Assembly (NCBI RefSeq): GCF_003073045.1
Contig: NC_037600.1
Location: forward strand, 15,516,352 to 15,580,351
From: Pomacea canaliculata
Taxonomy: Eukaryota > Mollusca > Gastropoda > Architaenioglossa > Ampullariidae
Direction: 5' to 3'
DNA: 64,000 nt
Under the pieces are notes generated by a model. It saw only the letters and a list, made by a program, of their open reading frames with translations, was not told the origin of the DNA and made no database searches. Position 1 is the stretch's first letter; every line of letters begins with the position of its first letter. Shown here piece by piece: positions 1 to 13,613 of this stretch. The translations under genes and the position numbers were made by a program.

Positions 1-249
1 TTCACTCTCTATTAAGTGTTTACTAACATGTCACGCGGTGTGACTTGTAACATTTTTCAAGAAACTTCCAGTGTCTTTTTTGAGAAAATAGAACAGATGA
101 ATTACTGTGTTGTCAGAAACCAAAAATATTCCAAGCATGGTGGCAGCGAGGGGCGCATATCGCGTTTATTAATCGAGTAAAGTGGGGTGAAAGTGGGTGC
201 TGAGCTGGCAAGTCAGCATGAACCTCTAATTGCCTGGTGTCACGTGTTA

Positions 250-560
250 GCTACGTAGTTATAAGATGTACGCTAAATCGAGCGAATGGTGGCTCGTAGA
301 ATATAAACTTGAATAACATCAGAGAGGAGGAATGATCCCCCAGATGAAGATTTAACATTGTGAGATGAAAATGAATATGATCTTCTCGCACTGGTTTTCG
401 AAAAAGCGAAGTGTCTGTAACTGAGATCCGTAAACTTCTGTTCAGATTCTCCGCCTTGTTGACTTTGGTTCTAGGAAACATCGATATTCCTCGGAATTTG
501 GTAGGGCAAAATTCTTCGTAAATTCCTATTGGAAAATCCTCCGGGATTATAATAACATTA
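250..560 (-). pseudogene. Decayed copy of the unit-edge 5' block
   Basis: This matches the 5' block seen more cleanly at 45.67-45.80k, but with many inserted bases. The residues Lys-Val-Asn-Lys-Ala-Glu-Asn-Leu-Asn can still be read on the minus strand where sister copies read DKVTAENLN. It marks the left end of U1; whatever lies further upstream in the minus sense belongs to U1's KY neighbour outside the window. No open frame survives. Confidence 0.45.
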
Positions 561-1490
561 TCTTATTAATTACTTGAATTCCTTTATTTTGTTTAAATTC
601 GTGGTATACGGCTGGGGCTCGGAGGCATTAAGTAAAATCTACTAAGGAGTGTTGAGTATGCATAGTTACCACGTAATGGGAGTGGAGGTCGGTATTATTA
701 TCCTGTCCTACGAGTGTGAGAAGACTGCGAGGGCAACGGTCAATAACGTAACCCTCTCGAATATCCTAATACCGCGTGCTCAAATTCCCGGTGTTATGAA
801 TCTCACCTGACTAATATTAAAGCTCTCGTATAATACTAAACAGTAGTTAAAAAAACCTTTTAACCTTGGTTTTTAGAGGCTCTCCTACGAGATAAAGCAA
901 GAAAACAATGTTTAGCTTGAATAACGGAAGCTGTTCTAACAAAAACCGAAAGAAGGAAATCTTTATCTTTACGGCAGGGCTGAATGGAATTAATTGCAAC
1001 TATCATCTGGTAGGAGTGAAGTGTGTTTTTACCAAGTGCAATTTTACTTAACAGTTTTCTTCCCACTAAACTCTGCAATCTAAATTCTCAGTCAGTGGAC
1101 GCCTGCACCTCATACGACCTGTGCAGACTAAACCTCTGACATTCCGTGGATAATGGATTCCAGTGCGCGTGTGTTCTATGTAAAATTAGCAGACTATGGG
1201 GAATTATCCAGAAGAAAAATATGTCTAGAAGTCATGTCTCGCCTCAGAAAATAACCGCGCGTTGATCTTTGCTCAAATTTTGTCAGTGTCCCAACACCGA
1301 AGTATAGATTGATCTTCAGGTTTGTTGTCTTCTGCAGCACCGTAACCTGGTATTTCGAATACTCAATGTATTTTGACTATGGTAAATTTGTCGTTGGTCC
1401 ACCTGTATGAACCAACATTCTTGATAATATCCTCATCGTTGACTTAGTCGGGTAAGGATGTAGATCCCTATTAGAAACAGTATTTGCATA
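561..1490. other. Intergenic stretch, U1 copy of unit spacer
   Basis: No gene seen. The sequence is homologous to 15.6-16.38k, 45.8-46.6k and 59.0-59.8k in the other units, with extra scattered bases in this copy. Confidence 0.5.
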
Positions 1491-1499
1491 CGGCTGTTT

Positions 1500-1690
1500 T
1501 CCACATCCTTCACTGTCATCAGTCTGGAGAGATGTACAATAGTCTATACAGATGCTAAGAGCGGAGAGTGAAAAGGATACAACAGTCTATACAACCGTCA
1601 CGTCAAAAGCTAAGAATACGGCCATTTAGTACCCAGGTGGAAACAAGTTCTAAGTACAAATATGTAGGGCAATAGTCTAATTGAAAAGTT
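1500..1690. repeat. Degenerate 18-20 bp minisatellite (U1)
   Basis: Contains the words caatagtctataca and caacagtctataca, the same family as the clean minisatellites at 16.39-16.55k and 46.61-46.76k, at the same place next to the exonuclease-like exon. Units are interrupted by insertions. Confidence 0.55.
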
Positions 1691-1699
1691 ACATAGTCT

Positions 1700-2960
1700 T
1701 TAACTATTTGGCTTTGTTGAAAACCTCAGCGGAAATCAGCTGCAGACCTCTTTCTGTTTTTAATCTAACGGATAATCTTTCACACCCTGTAAACAACTCA
1801 CGATGATCAAAATGAATGTTTGTAAAACCTGCTTCCCGGTGTAACAGATTGCTATATTCAATTCGTCTATAATTAACCGATGTTGACGTCAACCACTCAT
1901 ACCACGGTGAGCGGCGTCACGCACTCCTGAAGAGATCTTGGTGACACGTGAGTGATTCGGCCTGTAGGATGGCAGCCCCCGAGAAGACATCAACTCAAAC
2001 AGAGAGGGGTGTCCCACGATAGCCGTGTCTGAACTTCTTCTGAGAGGTTCAATACCAATCCTGTCACAGGTATTTGAACGGGTTGTATAGAGAACGAATG
2101 TTATGAAAAAGAGATGTTGTACAGAGTGATCGGCCTGTAGTGATGGCAGGCCCGGGAAGACCAATCGAAAAAATCTAAAAACAGAAAGGCTGTGTCCACA
2201 TAGCTTGTCACCTTTTTCTCCAAGTCCTCCCATCGCTGAAGAAGGATTGACGAGCGTAGAAGCAGAACAGAGATGTTGAAGAGATGTTGGTACAGAGTGA
2301 TTGTCTCTGCAGGAGAAGCAGGCCGGTTAAACAATCTCTAAACAGAGGCCCTGGCAAAACGCCGGGTGTCCCACATTAGCTGTCACCGTCTTTCTCCAAG
2401 GGTTCCACCATCCCTCGAATCACACCTTGGGAGATTTTGCGGGACGTTTGAAGAGTACCTGTTAACAGCTCAAAGCCGTTTTTACAGTTGTGTACCAAAA
2501 ACAGTGTGAAAACAGGCGGAGTATTTTGCCACTAGAAACTCCAGGAACTCAGGCCAGAAAGAGCTGGTGTAATGTAATCGGCAAAATAACTTGCCTTGCC
2601 CCTGTGTCGATACATATCCACCTTCAGCAAACTCAGGTAACATGACAATTTCTGCTTGAACCTAACACCATCCGAACCTTTTTTAGACGTAATAACATAA
2701 CAAAAGAAAAAGCGATCAGCAATCGAGTACCATCGCAACAAGACCCGGTGTGACTTGTTGGTTCGCTGTTTCACCCTGCTAACATAATGGTTCCTCCCGC
2801 CTTCCTCAACCCCCACAACGCATGAACACAAAAAATGTTAGAGCTACAATGGAACATATACAGTAAAGGCAAATACATCGATCTTCCGGTTCAAATCTTA
2901 TTAGAAAGAATTTTTCAACTTTCAATAAGTGTAACAGTTGGGTAGTCGCCTTAATTTCTG
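1700..2960 (-). pseudogene. Broken DEDDh-exonuclease-like exon with internal triplication (U1)
   Basis: This aligns with the intact exon at 46787-47369, but the reading frame is destroyed and the length has about doubled. Three successive versions of the same stretch occur at about 1.92-2.07k, 2.10-2.24k and 2.28-2.43k. Each begins with a gagatcttggt/gagatgttggtac-type word and runs through the glycine-proline part of the exon to the segment encoding the GYVDT region. After the third version the exon continues, degenerate, to about 2.96k. It cannot encode a domain. Dense small indels also mark this part of the window, so some damage could come from assembly. Confidence 0.7.
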
Positions 2961-3129
2961 TATGGAAAAAATAAAAACGACATTAAATATTTAAAAAATC
3001 TTATGACTTTAAGAAAGAAATATAAATACATATTTTATTGTTTTCAAGCACGTGTTCTAAGAAAGTAAAATAGAAAATTCGACCTATTTAATTATAGGTA
3101 AGTTTGTATTATAAAATCTTGTTCTCACG

Positions 3130-3560
3130 TCAAGAGAGTATTCGAGCAGACGAACACGCTGAGAAACGACTCGTTCTTCTACACACACTCACAACACTCA
3201 TAAGCGTTAAAGCAGAATAACAAATATGATATGACAACACTTCTTGCTGATGCCCGTGGGATGACAAAGCCTCAGTTGGTAACAAGTTTTGATCCCATGT
3301 ACTCAACCATCAGTTTATATGTCGAGTAAACATTTCGTGAAGGACGATGTACTTGACTATCGGGCATCGACATCTGTCAAACCTTTCGGTTGCTCGCTGG
3401 CGCAGTGGTGACGTGATCGTCGAAATTCAGAGTGCACAGTCTGTCCTGTCCCGAACTTAGACTCCACCCTAAACAATTAGTAACGACAAGGACAGTTTCC
3501 ACAAACGTGGTCAACAAGAACATACCTCTAGTCAGGATTGGTTGCTACTTGCTTATGACT
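3130..3560. repeat. U1 copy of spacer with hairpin repeat
   Basis: Homologous to 17.29-17.65k and 30.7-31.1k. It contains the ctcgctggc.cagtggtgacgtgat block of the interspersed hairpin/SINE-like repeat described at 60745-60920. No coding potential seen. Confidence 0.5.
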
Positions 3561-4449
3561 TGATCATACGCTGATTGTGAAATCGTTAATTCCTTTAATG
3601 TGCCTACATGTGTGAAACCAAAAGATTCTGAGTGCGAATACTGGTGTTAACATGAATCTCTCCTGCATTCTAGTTGCTGTTAATGAGATTTATTTGTTCC
3701 ATCCTCGTAACTCGTCTCTCTAAATAGTTGGTGTTATGTTTTACTATAAAAATGTAAACAGTGGTGTAAGATATGCTTCAGTATTTACCTGGCAGCTAAG
3801 CAGTATTGTAATTTTAAAGCCTATCAGTTTTTGAGACATGGCATAAGGGTAATCATAAGAAAAGATTTGTTTAACGAGGCATTTAAACTGAAGCGAATAG
3901 AGCAGAGGAGAAGATAGCAAAGATGTTGAAAAGGCGAGAGAACAGGCTTAAAAGGCTATCACAAAGGTCTTACGTTATGCCATGCAAAAGATTCTAATGA
4001 TTTTCGTTATTGAAGACAACAATCCTTTTATGAACACATACCATATGTAATTAATACGAGCACAATATAAGTCTATTCTATATTATGTTGGCAAGAGCCC
4101 ATAGTTTTCGCTGTATTATTTCAATTCTAAAATAAACAGTTGCGGGGAGTTCCAGGTGTGAAAGTCACTAGTATCATTTTAGTCTGTACGTGTAGGATTT
4201 AATTTTTAAAGTCCATATCATTGTAGCCTCAATATAAAGTAGGAATTGGCTATACTATAGAGAGAAACAAAATAATAGGCTGGTGGCTTTTAAAGAAGAG
4301 TATGGTGTTGTTATACCATTCAAATTTATAACGACATATGTTTAAATCGAAAGTCGATGATTCTCTTCGAGCCAGTTATGCAGGAGGGAAGATTGATCAC
4401 ACATAAAATCTGCCGAGAATAATATTTCAAATGAATTCTAAGCAACTCT

Positions 4450-4620
4450 GCATAAAACCACATCGATCCTGCCTCGACATTCTGGTCAATTCTGGGTCAC
4501 GCTTTTGCGATGACCATGGCTCGAGTCAGCGCATATTCCTTTTTATCTTGAGGGCTCAAGTCGGATGACGTAATCCCAGATCTAGGGAAATCGAGGTAGG
4601 TGACATAGAATAAACCTCGT
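4450..4620. repeat. Second hairpin/SINE-like repeat copy in U1
   Basis: Homologous to 18418-18570 and 31830-31985: gatcctgcctcgacattctg, then gcgatgaccatgg, then a gacgtaat block. It is the second of two positions per unit where this repeat family sits. Confidence 0.5.
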
Positions 4621-4745
4621 AAGATAAAAACAAAATCAAACTTCATAACTGCACACATAAAATCAAAGCCAAAGCAAAAGGTAAATGTACAGTAAGTGTG
4701 ATGTGTAGTGTGTGTGTAAGTAAGAAGGGTACGTCCGTCTAAATT

Positions 4746-5110
4746 GCAGGGTGTTTTCAAACACCCGGCTCCTTGGGCAACCCCATGGGCACGGCCGCCA
4801 ATGAAATTTTACCTGGCCGCGAAACAAGAACAATTGTACATAATAATCATTGTTAATGGCCCCTGCGACGGTGACAGTCTCAGAAAGGCAAAGAACAGAA
4901 AAGTCCGGTCGACAAGCAGCACTGAGGATGAATTTAGTGAAGTTTTGTATCATGACCACCAAACAGTGGAACTTGGTCAAGTTACCACCGCTTCCTGTTG
5001 ATGACCTGAGGGATGGTGAAAGGACGGCCCCATAAATCTGACCATTGGACACTCCGGGACACGCCTTGCCTGACCAACGGAGACCCGCCGGGTTGAAAAG
5101 ATTGGTGGAA
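4746..5110. mobile_element. hAT-like element end with GC-rich terminus (U1)
   Basis: This GC-rich island in AT-rich surroundings begins cagggtgtt.tcaaacaccc and continues with ggccgc-rich sequence and tgaaattttacctggcc. The same insertion is present in U2 at 18656-19000, so it predates that duplication. The start resembles the CAGGGGTGT..AAAC..GGCCCGCGGGCC termini of nonautonomous hAT elements. I do not see a clean second terminal repeat or a target duplication. Confidence 0.45.
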
Positions 5111-6786
5111 TAGCTATCCTGTTAAGCTATCCCCTCGACTCGGTCCGCACGACTCAGGTCGCTAGGTCAAGCTTTACCGCTCGCTATAGAGATATACGTT
5201 CTGTTTATATAAAATTGAAGCTAGTTAATAAGTTCTATATAAGACAAAAATGAAATAGTCGACAATAACATGCCTAGGGGATGATCTGTTTTCCTTTCTC
5301 GAAGAGCAGACCTAATGTCTCACTGAAATTCCACCTTCTGTGCGCTTTTGAATATAAGAGAAAAGCTTTGAAGCCACCAATCAGCTATTTTATCTCGCAA
5401 TGAAAAAGAAAGTTTTTGTTTGAAAGACGGTCGCGAAGGTCGTACTGATGCTACTGTTCACGCTCAGCCGCACACTGTAATTATAATAACTGACAATGAC
5501 CAACGCCAGAAAAAGAGACTTGCAGTGTAATGCTTAAAAAAAACGGAGAAACAAAACTAATAACAGTCCTAAATAATTTCACAGATGGCAGTGGAAGAAA
5601 ATTCAAAGTGGACTTGGTAAGAAGAATTATTAGTTTGTAAATGCGGGGATATGAGTCTCAGCCCTAACAAAGTCTAACATGAGAATATGATCAGAGCTCC
5701 AAGCGCCAAACATTTTTCAGATAAGCTTTAATTGTTTATTCTCATTCATTACCATCCATAAACATATACTCATGTCAATCAATTCAGATATTGTTTAAAA
5801 TCTGAGGTCGCTTACACAGGCCTCTGTTAGAAGGCTAACATAGAAAAAACATTTTAAATTAGGTACAATCAATTGATAATATACTGGAAATGAGTCAATA
5901 GTAGAAGAGCCAATAGAACACAGCCGGACAAAGACAGAAAGTACAAAAAACTCTGGTTTCTAAAACATACTATGTGAATTACATAATTTAGATTATGTGT
6001 TGATCAAAGGCACATTTTAACTTGTCTAAATGGTAATACTAATAGACACTGCAGGTAATAGCTATCATACATGTAACTTTTTTTCATAGAATAAAAAGAA
6101 ACTGTAAACATCACAAAAAGGGAAGGTCAATGGGAGTCTGCTAATCAAAAAGACAAAGACAAGAAGGTCCTTTCAGGCTCCTGCTGCATAAAATCAAAAT
6201 CGAGTGCTTGTAACAAATAAAGTCACCTAATAAGTTGTAAAATCTTCCCATGACCAACAACAACTACCTTACTATATCATTCTCGAATAAAAAACTTCTT
6301 GGCCCGAAAGGTTCTCAACCCTATTTTCTAAGCCTGTTCGAGAGAAATACCACCAGAAGGCGTACACGAGATAAGAAGTAAAAATAGGTAAATTGGCAGA
6401 AATTTGTCTAAATGTCACACAAAAGATAATATAATTATAAATCAGTCACAAATGTCATCTTTTTTCTTCTCATAGAAAACAATATCGCTGAAAGAACAAG
6501 TTTCAAAACGAATGCAGACGATAGCTCCGGTATAAAGAGGATCTAAAAGAAAAAAACCTTATTTGTTGTAGCATGAATTTGATAAACAAAACGAAGATTC
6601 AGGGGAAGATATAGAGTCACTGAAATAAGTTCGCTCAAAATCCTTCACCACTGAAAAATTGATTAATTGGTCAGTCTCTCACCAAGCATTATCATTGGTC
6701 ATTGAGTAGGGGAGACAAGTACAGCCTCTTCTGCTATTCGTTCGATGTCATGGTAAAACTCATTCTGCTTCTGCAAGAGTTAGTTT

Positions 6787-9700
6787 TCTCAACTTTTGAA
6801 CTGGCCTTTTTAGCTCGTTAAAATGGTGTATCTTCTCCATGCACACTGGCACACACACGTAAGATGTTAAGATCGAATCATTTCGTATATTGTGTATACT
6901 CAAATTGAGTTTAAGCATTGTGCGCTGAACTATCAGTTGTTAACTACCTGGGTTCTTACTCTGTTTTCTGAGTTTTTCTATTGACCTGTACTGGCAAAGC
7001 AACGTCCAGACAGCTTCGTTCCAGTCTTCTCTGTTGCGTATGCCACCGTCTGCTGGAGTAAGCGATAGAGCATGTCCACACTTTTTACATCCACTCTTAT
7101 CAGTTGAAATTCTTTTCGTTGTTTCTTTCAGTTTCATTGACCTTCCCTGGACTTCTCGTTGAATAATCAAAAAGTTTTGTCTTCTCTCAGAAACTACTAG
7201 GAGAACGAAAAAAAACTCAAAATGTCGTCATTGTTGGTAATTAAAGGAGACACATGCAGAGAGACTACAGTGTCTCTGTACAAAAGTCAACAGAATAAAG
7301 AATTATAAGAAAAATCTCTTTATCACTACTTGTAAAGACAATAAAATTAAAAAAAGTCTAATACTAATCGGATACATTGCGATACAGTAGTGTAAATAGC
7401 AATTTGGTTTCATCCAAAATATGACTTTGGAGAACGATAAGCAAAACAATTGAATAAGAAAAGGATGTGTAACATGGCACAATTCCTCTAAAATCTCTAC
7501 AAGGGTAAACAATAGCAATATAAAGCTATAATTTTAATCGACATTCCCGTCTTCTTGATACTCAGCCTGAAACAGGTTACCAATACCATTCAAAGGGTAC
7601 AGACAAATATTAGTCCGAGGTCACCCTGTCTGTACACTATTTATAATGTTTTTCATGTTATAGGGATAAAATTTCTCCATGTACAAGGCGTGTATCTCAC
7701 GTCAAGATGCTCACTCGCTTCTCCAATCAGAATGAAGCTTCGCCAAACGATGACGTCACAGACGTGGTCCTGGAGGTCTTCCCCTCAGAAATCGGCTCGT
7801 CTTTTTTCCTGAGGGATGTTTGCACGATTCTTTTTCATTTCTTTCTGGTTCCTCCTCGTACCTAAGCCTTGTTTACAGGCCATTCACGACACAGGTGTTG
7901 TCTATTTTCCTTGAAGCATGCACGAGTTTCTTCTCAATATTTATCTTTAACGGCCTTCTCCTCTATTATGCACCAGATATATTAGGTTGTCAATTGAACC
8001 AAGGCCTATGATAGGCACATACCAACGAGTCCACGACAAATAATATACATGACAGAAACAGCGCTCGTTACCATGCTACGTGGATTCCTAGTGTTTAGTT
8101 TGTATCATGTCTAAATATTGGTCCACAACAAAATCAAAAAGTTTATTAAGGTCTTAAAAATCGTTACCTCCTGAATCATCATGCATTATGAAGATTTTCT
8201 TGTCGTCTCTACTAATTTCTCCTTTGTAATGTGAAGGGTCTTGAACCAGGGATGTTTCTGATTGCTGGGCCGATTTCCAGCTCGCATCTCCAATGAAGGA
8301 ATTTTGAGTCTCCTCCTGTGCGGGAAACACTCAATCAGCTTTGGCTATCAACGTAACTTGTACCACGTTTCCTCTGGCTCGTATTTTCTGTCTAATATGG
8401 GTCTTTAATATCAGATCCCTCTTCGTCCTTGAGGCAATTTCTCTAACATCTGCTGTCGTCATCCTTCGCCAGGGCAAAGCAGACCGAAGCATGTCTTCAT
8501 AGAGACTGAGATATTTTACTCTGTAAAATAATAAAATATTTATCATATTGAAGACAATATCTATTCATTTTGAGTGGTTTGGTAGTTCACTTAGTGTTAG
8601 CAGGTACATTTACATAAGGTTGCAAAGAATTTTAAAAGTAATTTACCTGCGTTTTCGTCAAATAACAATGGTCTGAAAATATTAAGCACAATACCTTGCT
8701 GTACTAGAGTTTGATGACTCGAATTCACTAAACAATGGGCATTTCATATTCTAAATAGAAATAATTATTTGTAAGGTTCAATGTCCAAAGAGTTAAGGAA
8801 AACTACCGCACGCCACGCAGCAAATAAACGTGAAAAGCACTGGCTGAAAATTCTTCAATTGTAACTGGCAGTTGTCATATTCATACTATGACTCATAGTC
8901 AAATATTTCACCCATAAAAACCACGACTTATGACTATCACAAGTCTTATCATGACTGTCTTCTCATGACAGGACCCACATGTTTTTTCTAACAATACAGG
9001 TAGATGCATAAATAACGGTAATCAAAACAGACTACTAATGTCCACATTCATGGAGCAAGCCCATTGAAGTCGCTCTGCTTAGTTGGTTCAAACTTTAGAA
9101 ACGTATTGCAAGGTCAAATTATTACATATTCTAGACACAGGCATGATTATAAATCTTGTAGCGAATTCATATTATACGAATAGCCTCTAACATGACCACG
9201 TTCTAAAGCAAGCACCCGCATCATTCGGAAATGTTCTATTCCACATATAGAGCGTCGTAGACTATGAAATTCTAGGAGAATAGAAATTAGGCTGCTGATC
9301 CCCTTCTGTGTCTTTGTCCGTGATATACTTATCATCTCAGCTCTCTTTCATCGGCTTTGTCAGCAAAGTAGTTTAGAATATGAACTCACCGTTATTGTTT
9401 TGTAGATTGATCATTTTCGTCTTACTGTTTAATTATAGCATCGACTTCAATTCGAATATTCCGGCGTCCTGTCGCCTGCCGGGAGTCTCCCGTGGGAAAC
9501 CGTCTGGTGATCGCCTTTATCGCACACACGAATGACGTTGATCCCGAAGTCTCTTTACCGGTTTCCGGTGGAGTGGACCAGTCTTGCCGGATGTTTACAC
9601 TCACAACTTTAATTTTGAAGTTTATGCTAGCTCCTCCGATCGACGTTATGCAAATGGCCGTTTGACCGTGCAACAACCGCCTTCCAGTGGTGGGAAGGGC

Positions 9701-12700
9701 TCCGACAATATCCGAGCTATAACAGTCATGGCCTTGCTTCACGCCCAAAGCCAAAAACCGCGTTTCTCATTGACAGGTAGCTGGAACGGGAAGTAGTCTC
9801 TGGGGCAAGCTACAGTCATAGCACATGACGAACTGCAGAAATTTCGACCAGAGCGAAAGTTTGGTAAAATCTCCAGTGAGTCCTACGTACTTACTAAATT
9901 GTACGTTTTCCTAGTGTACTAAACAGAGAAGTTTGACCAGAATTGAGCTCATCTGCTGCGTCCGCTTTTATTACTGGAAGACACACTGGTCATAATTAAA
10001 TACAAAAGGCTTAATCGCACTTCAGGTGATGCTTAGTTGTTAACCTGCAGTGGTTTTTCTTTTCACTTGAGTCAAGATACTAGCTATTGTAGAGGTTTAA
10101 AACATTCTCTTTAAATATCTAAACTGGTAATATTTGCTATTTTCGAGAGACAGTATGCAAATGAACAACTTTTAAAATCAATATTAATCAATTGCTATTG
10201 TTTTACACAACTATATTGTTGACTAAAAGTAGGGGATTTCACTTTCTCGACCTTACCAGTGCGATATTTCTTGTGAGGCCTTAAAAAAGTAATTATCCTC
10301 GGGTTACAGTAGTTAGCGTAGAGTTGTGTTTGTATCTCCTCGCTTGGAACGATTTTCTTCCTGAAGGAGACCCCCCTTCTCGTTAAAGCATCTCGTCGTC
10401 AGTTTCAACACCACCTCCCTGACTTTTTGGAGGAATACGTCGATGAAACCATCCAGTTGTAGACTTGATCCGCATTGTACACCGAAGCTGATAGTCAGTT
10501 CCCATCCAGAAAGAAATACTCATGGCACATAAGATTGAGGTGCACGAATCCCGAACGAACTTCTTTGTTTCCAGGTTCAGTCACGCAAATTGCTTTTCTT
10601 TCGTCATATGGGTGACCAGATGTAATTCATCGTCTCAGGGTCAGTCAAGGAAATAAAATTCGTTGAACAGGGGTTAAGGTTTATCCGCCCAGGTCTCATT
10701 TGGTTGTGAGACTATACATAGCAACATAGAACATATTAGGACCTGAGATATATATCCTGTCATATATAAGTGTCATCATCTAATATATACTATTGTTTAG
10801 CTCACAAAAGCGGGAAAGAGATGAAGGAAGTTGTTGCATTCACCATGAATCTACCTATCGCTCTCGCGAATAACATTTACTGTCTGTTGTGTTTGAAAAC
10901 AAGAATAGCCAATAAATTAACTTAGGGAAAGACTATATTAACAACGTTTTTCATGTTAGATAGTAATGAATAGAGAAAACCATAAAATAATTAGCGTCTT
11001 GTAGTTCTTCTTAAGTAGATTAGTTAAGTTTTTTGATAAGTTTTTTCTCTGAACAATGCAAAGTATTGTTCAGAGATTTCTGCAACGTTGCCAGATATGG
11101 ATATATATAGATGCACATATAGAGCGCAAGAAGTTTTTAAGAAAGTGTTACAATGTGTAAGTGAGAGGGACTCTACAGAATACGCAATAGTAATTTTAGA
11201 ATTGTCTCTTCTTTTTTGATTGCAATAATCATCATATGTTTAGCAATACTAGTTTTTCGTCTGCGATGAAAAGCTCGAAATGTCATTTAAGATGTTCCTG
11301 AGTTCTAGGAAATATAATACAAACGTGCTGGTCGCCTCCAATGTAAGTTAACCTACTTTCAAAACGCTATTAAAGGAATAGGACGCTGAATCAGTTTACG
11401 TGCAACAAGTACTAAATTATTTGCTTCGGGAAAGTACGAAAGTAAGGCCTATCCCGAACCTTTCAGTCGTTGGGGGGTCAGGTGTAGATGAGCTCCCTTT
11501 TATCTTCGGGGCCCAGGGTGAGGCGCGATGCTCTCGGGCCTCTCTCTACGGCTCATGTATTCACACTATCCTTATGCCGCCAATCTGGGTTAATCGGGCA
11601 AGTGTTTCTGCGAACTATCGGGATACTCGAACGTACAGCGCGCCTTCTCACTTGGCATCAGGCGTGTATATCTACTCCAACGATTAAAAAAAATCAGATC
11701 ACTAGGACTTAACACAAATAAATTTATCTCGAAAAAGAAGCGTAGGGAGGCGTGCACCAACGACATGTGCATATATGAGTTGTTAGAGCAGAACAATGAG
11801 AGTCAGCAGCGTCACAGATCAACACAACCTTTCTTGTACCCTAAATTCCAATGGTGTCAGAACACATTCATTCCTATTTCAAACAGTACATAGAATTATT
11901 AGTCAGAATAAACGAAAGAATTGATAGCGGGTGATACAGTTCCGCAAAAAGGAATGTGTGTATTTTATATCTTCATGCTCTATGGTGCTTAATTCTCATG
12001 TTATCAAATTATTACTCGTCATTCAAACGCTGAAAGACTATTTGACTAATTATGCTATTGTACAATGTAAAATTTATGCTGTTGATCTGCTGCGACGATA
12101 ATTATGTAATACGTAAGGTAAGTAAGGTCTACTAAAATGGTAAGCGCGGCGAGATGGAGATTAAGACGGGAACCCGCCGTTAGTACGTATAGACGCTGGC
12201 CTAATAGAGAGTGTCGTGAGATCTTACCTAGAATCCGACCCTAAATATAGTAGGAACGACATAAAACAATACCTGCCTATGAATTTACACATAATAGGAA
12301 ACCAGTTTAAAAATTTACCTTCTCTTTGGTTTTCCGGAATCCTCAACCAGCACAAATTTCTTTTGGGTAACCACTTTTTCGCTACAAAGGCCCAGTGAGA
12401 AACACGAACCGCCCATTTTTTGCCACGTAAACAATTGCCCAGGTATTTGTCTTTATACATCGACATCACTGGTCTCGTAGTTGTACTTTTACCTTGCCGT
12501 TCACAAGAACGCATGGATTCTTGCAGCTCTGTGAATTAGTAAATTAACTTAGAAGTGCTAGTATGACAGCTGTATATTGTGTCAGTCTTCTTTTGATTTT
12601 ACGACGCGAGGTAAATATTAAGTTGTGATACAAATATTACCTGCACATCTTGGCGAACATTTTACCGATTAAACTTTATGTCATTTGTTGGCTTCCTGTA

Positions 12701-13613
12701 GTAGTCTGGACTGTTGTTATGCTCACAGTTTGCCTGTCTCTTTAGTCGACATCCTATGTTCTGAGCGCCCTCACACAAAATTGCTCTTAACTTGTGTAGA
12801 TCGGAGCTCAAATGACCGGTGAGTGCTGGACAAGTTTGTCGAAACTGTCTTTGTGAATCGAGTTTCTGAACACGACAAATAAGGTATTCGAGAAAGGAAT
12901 ATTTTATAGGACAGGATGTACATCTTGTTATTGTTGAATCCTCTTTGGAGGTGTTGATAAAGTTTTTTGTGCGTGATTCTATAAACTGTCTCATAGGAAG
13001 TATTCCCGAATTAAGTTGTTACAAGCAGCAGCAGTGCTTTGATATTGAACCACATCTCAGGGAACAATAGCGTTTTGAGAATTAGGGCAGCCGCTTCTCT
13101 GTTTTTGTTTCAGATGACGTTAATATAGAGTGAAAGCGTTTTCTACATCGCCGAATCAATTTAAATCTTACTAGCATTACGGTTTTCTCGCTAATTTCTC
13201 AAAGAGACACAGCTACAGATGTTAGTGTAGTTAGCTTAGAGTGTGCATTATCTTTGTTTTATCTGTCTTCTATCTACATTTTGACAGTCAGACAGGATAG
13301 GGAGAACACTGTAGCGAGAATCTTTAAATCTATGTTATCAATGTGAAGTTAGGAAACTCAGGCTGCAAAGTTTGGAAGTAAATACTGTTGGTCATAAGAA
13401 AAATTAAAATGACTATGTGTTTTTTTCAGTTTTGCATGTTTAACTTATCCTCGATAGCTATTAATAGTAATTTTATTCATGTTGTACCGCCCGAGCGTCC
13501 ATGTCCACCGGTGGTAAGTCTTATTCCGGAGTAGGCTCCCTTGAGGGTCTCCGTGTGGACACAGAGATGGGTACAGTCTTCGAGCTCCATAGCTCCTTAT
13601 CCTTTAGACGAGA
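6787..13613 (-). pseudogene. KY-1: damaged kyphoscoliosis-peptidase/hillarin-like gene copy (U1)
   Basis: All nine exons of the family can be placed by alignment with the intact copies, but frames are broken repeatedly by small insertions and deletions. From 5' to 3' on the minus strand they are: acidic lead exon about 13490-13613; transglutaminase-like exons about 12650-12880 and 12320-12520; KY beta exons about 10310-10705 and 9320-9990; helical exons about 8170-8530, 7690-7960, 6955-7150 and 6787-6848. Recognisable islands include the LVEDS.. part of the third exon and the AEY-SIEKLRKQ end of the last helical pair. As written it cannot make a full protein. The indel density is like that of 48.1-50.6k, so part of the damage may be consensus error. 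Confidence 0.75.
11430..11670. repeat. SINE-like repeat in KY-1 intron
   Basis: Carries the blocks cgttgggggtcaggtgtaga, gctcccttttatcttcggggcccag and aggcgcgatgctc shared with 26463-26700, 41470-41670 and 53411-53650. It sits in the same intron (between the KY beta exon and the transglutaminase-like exon) in all four copies, so insertion predates the array. Confidence 0.55.
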
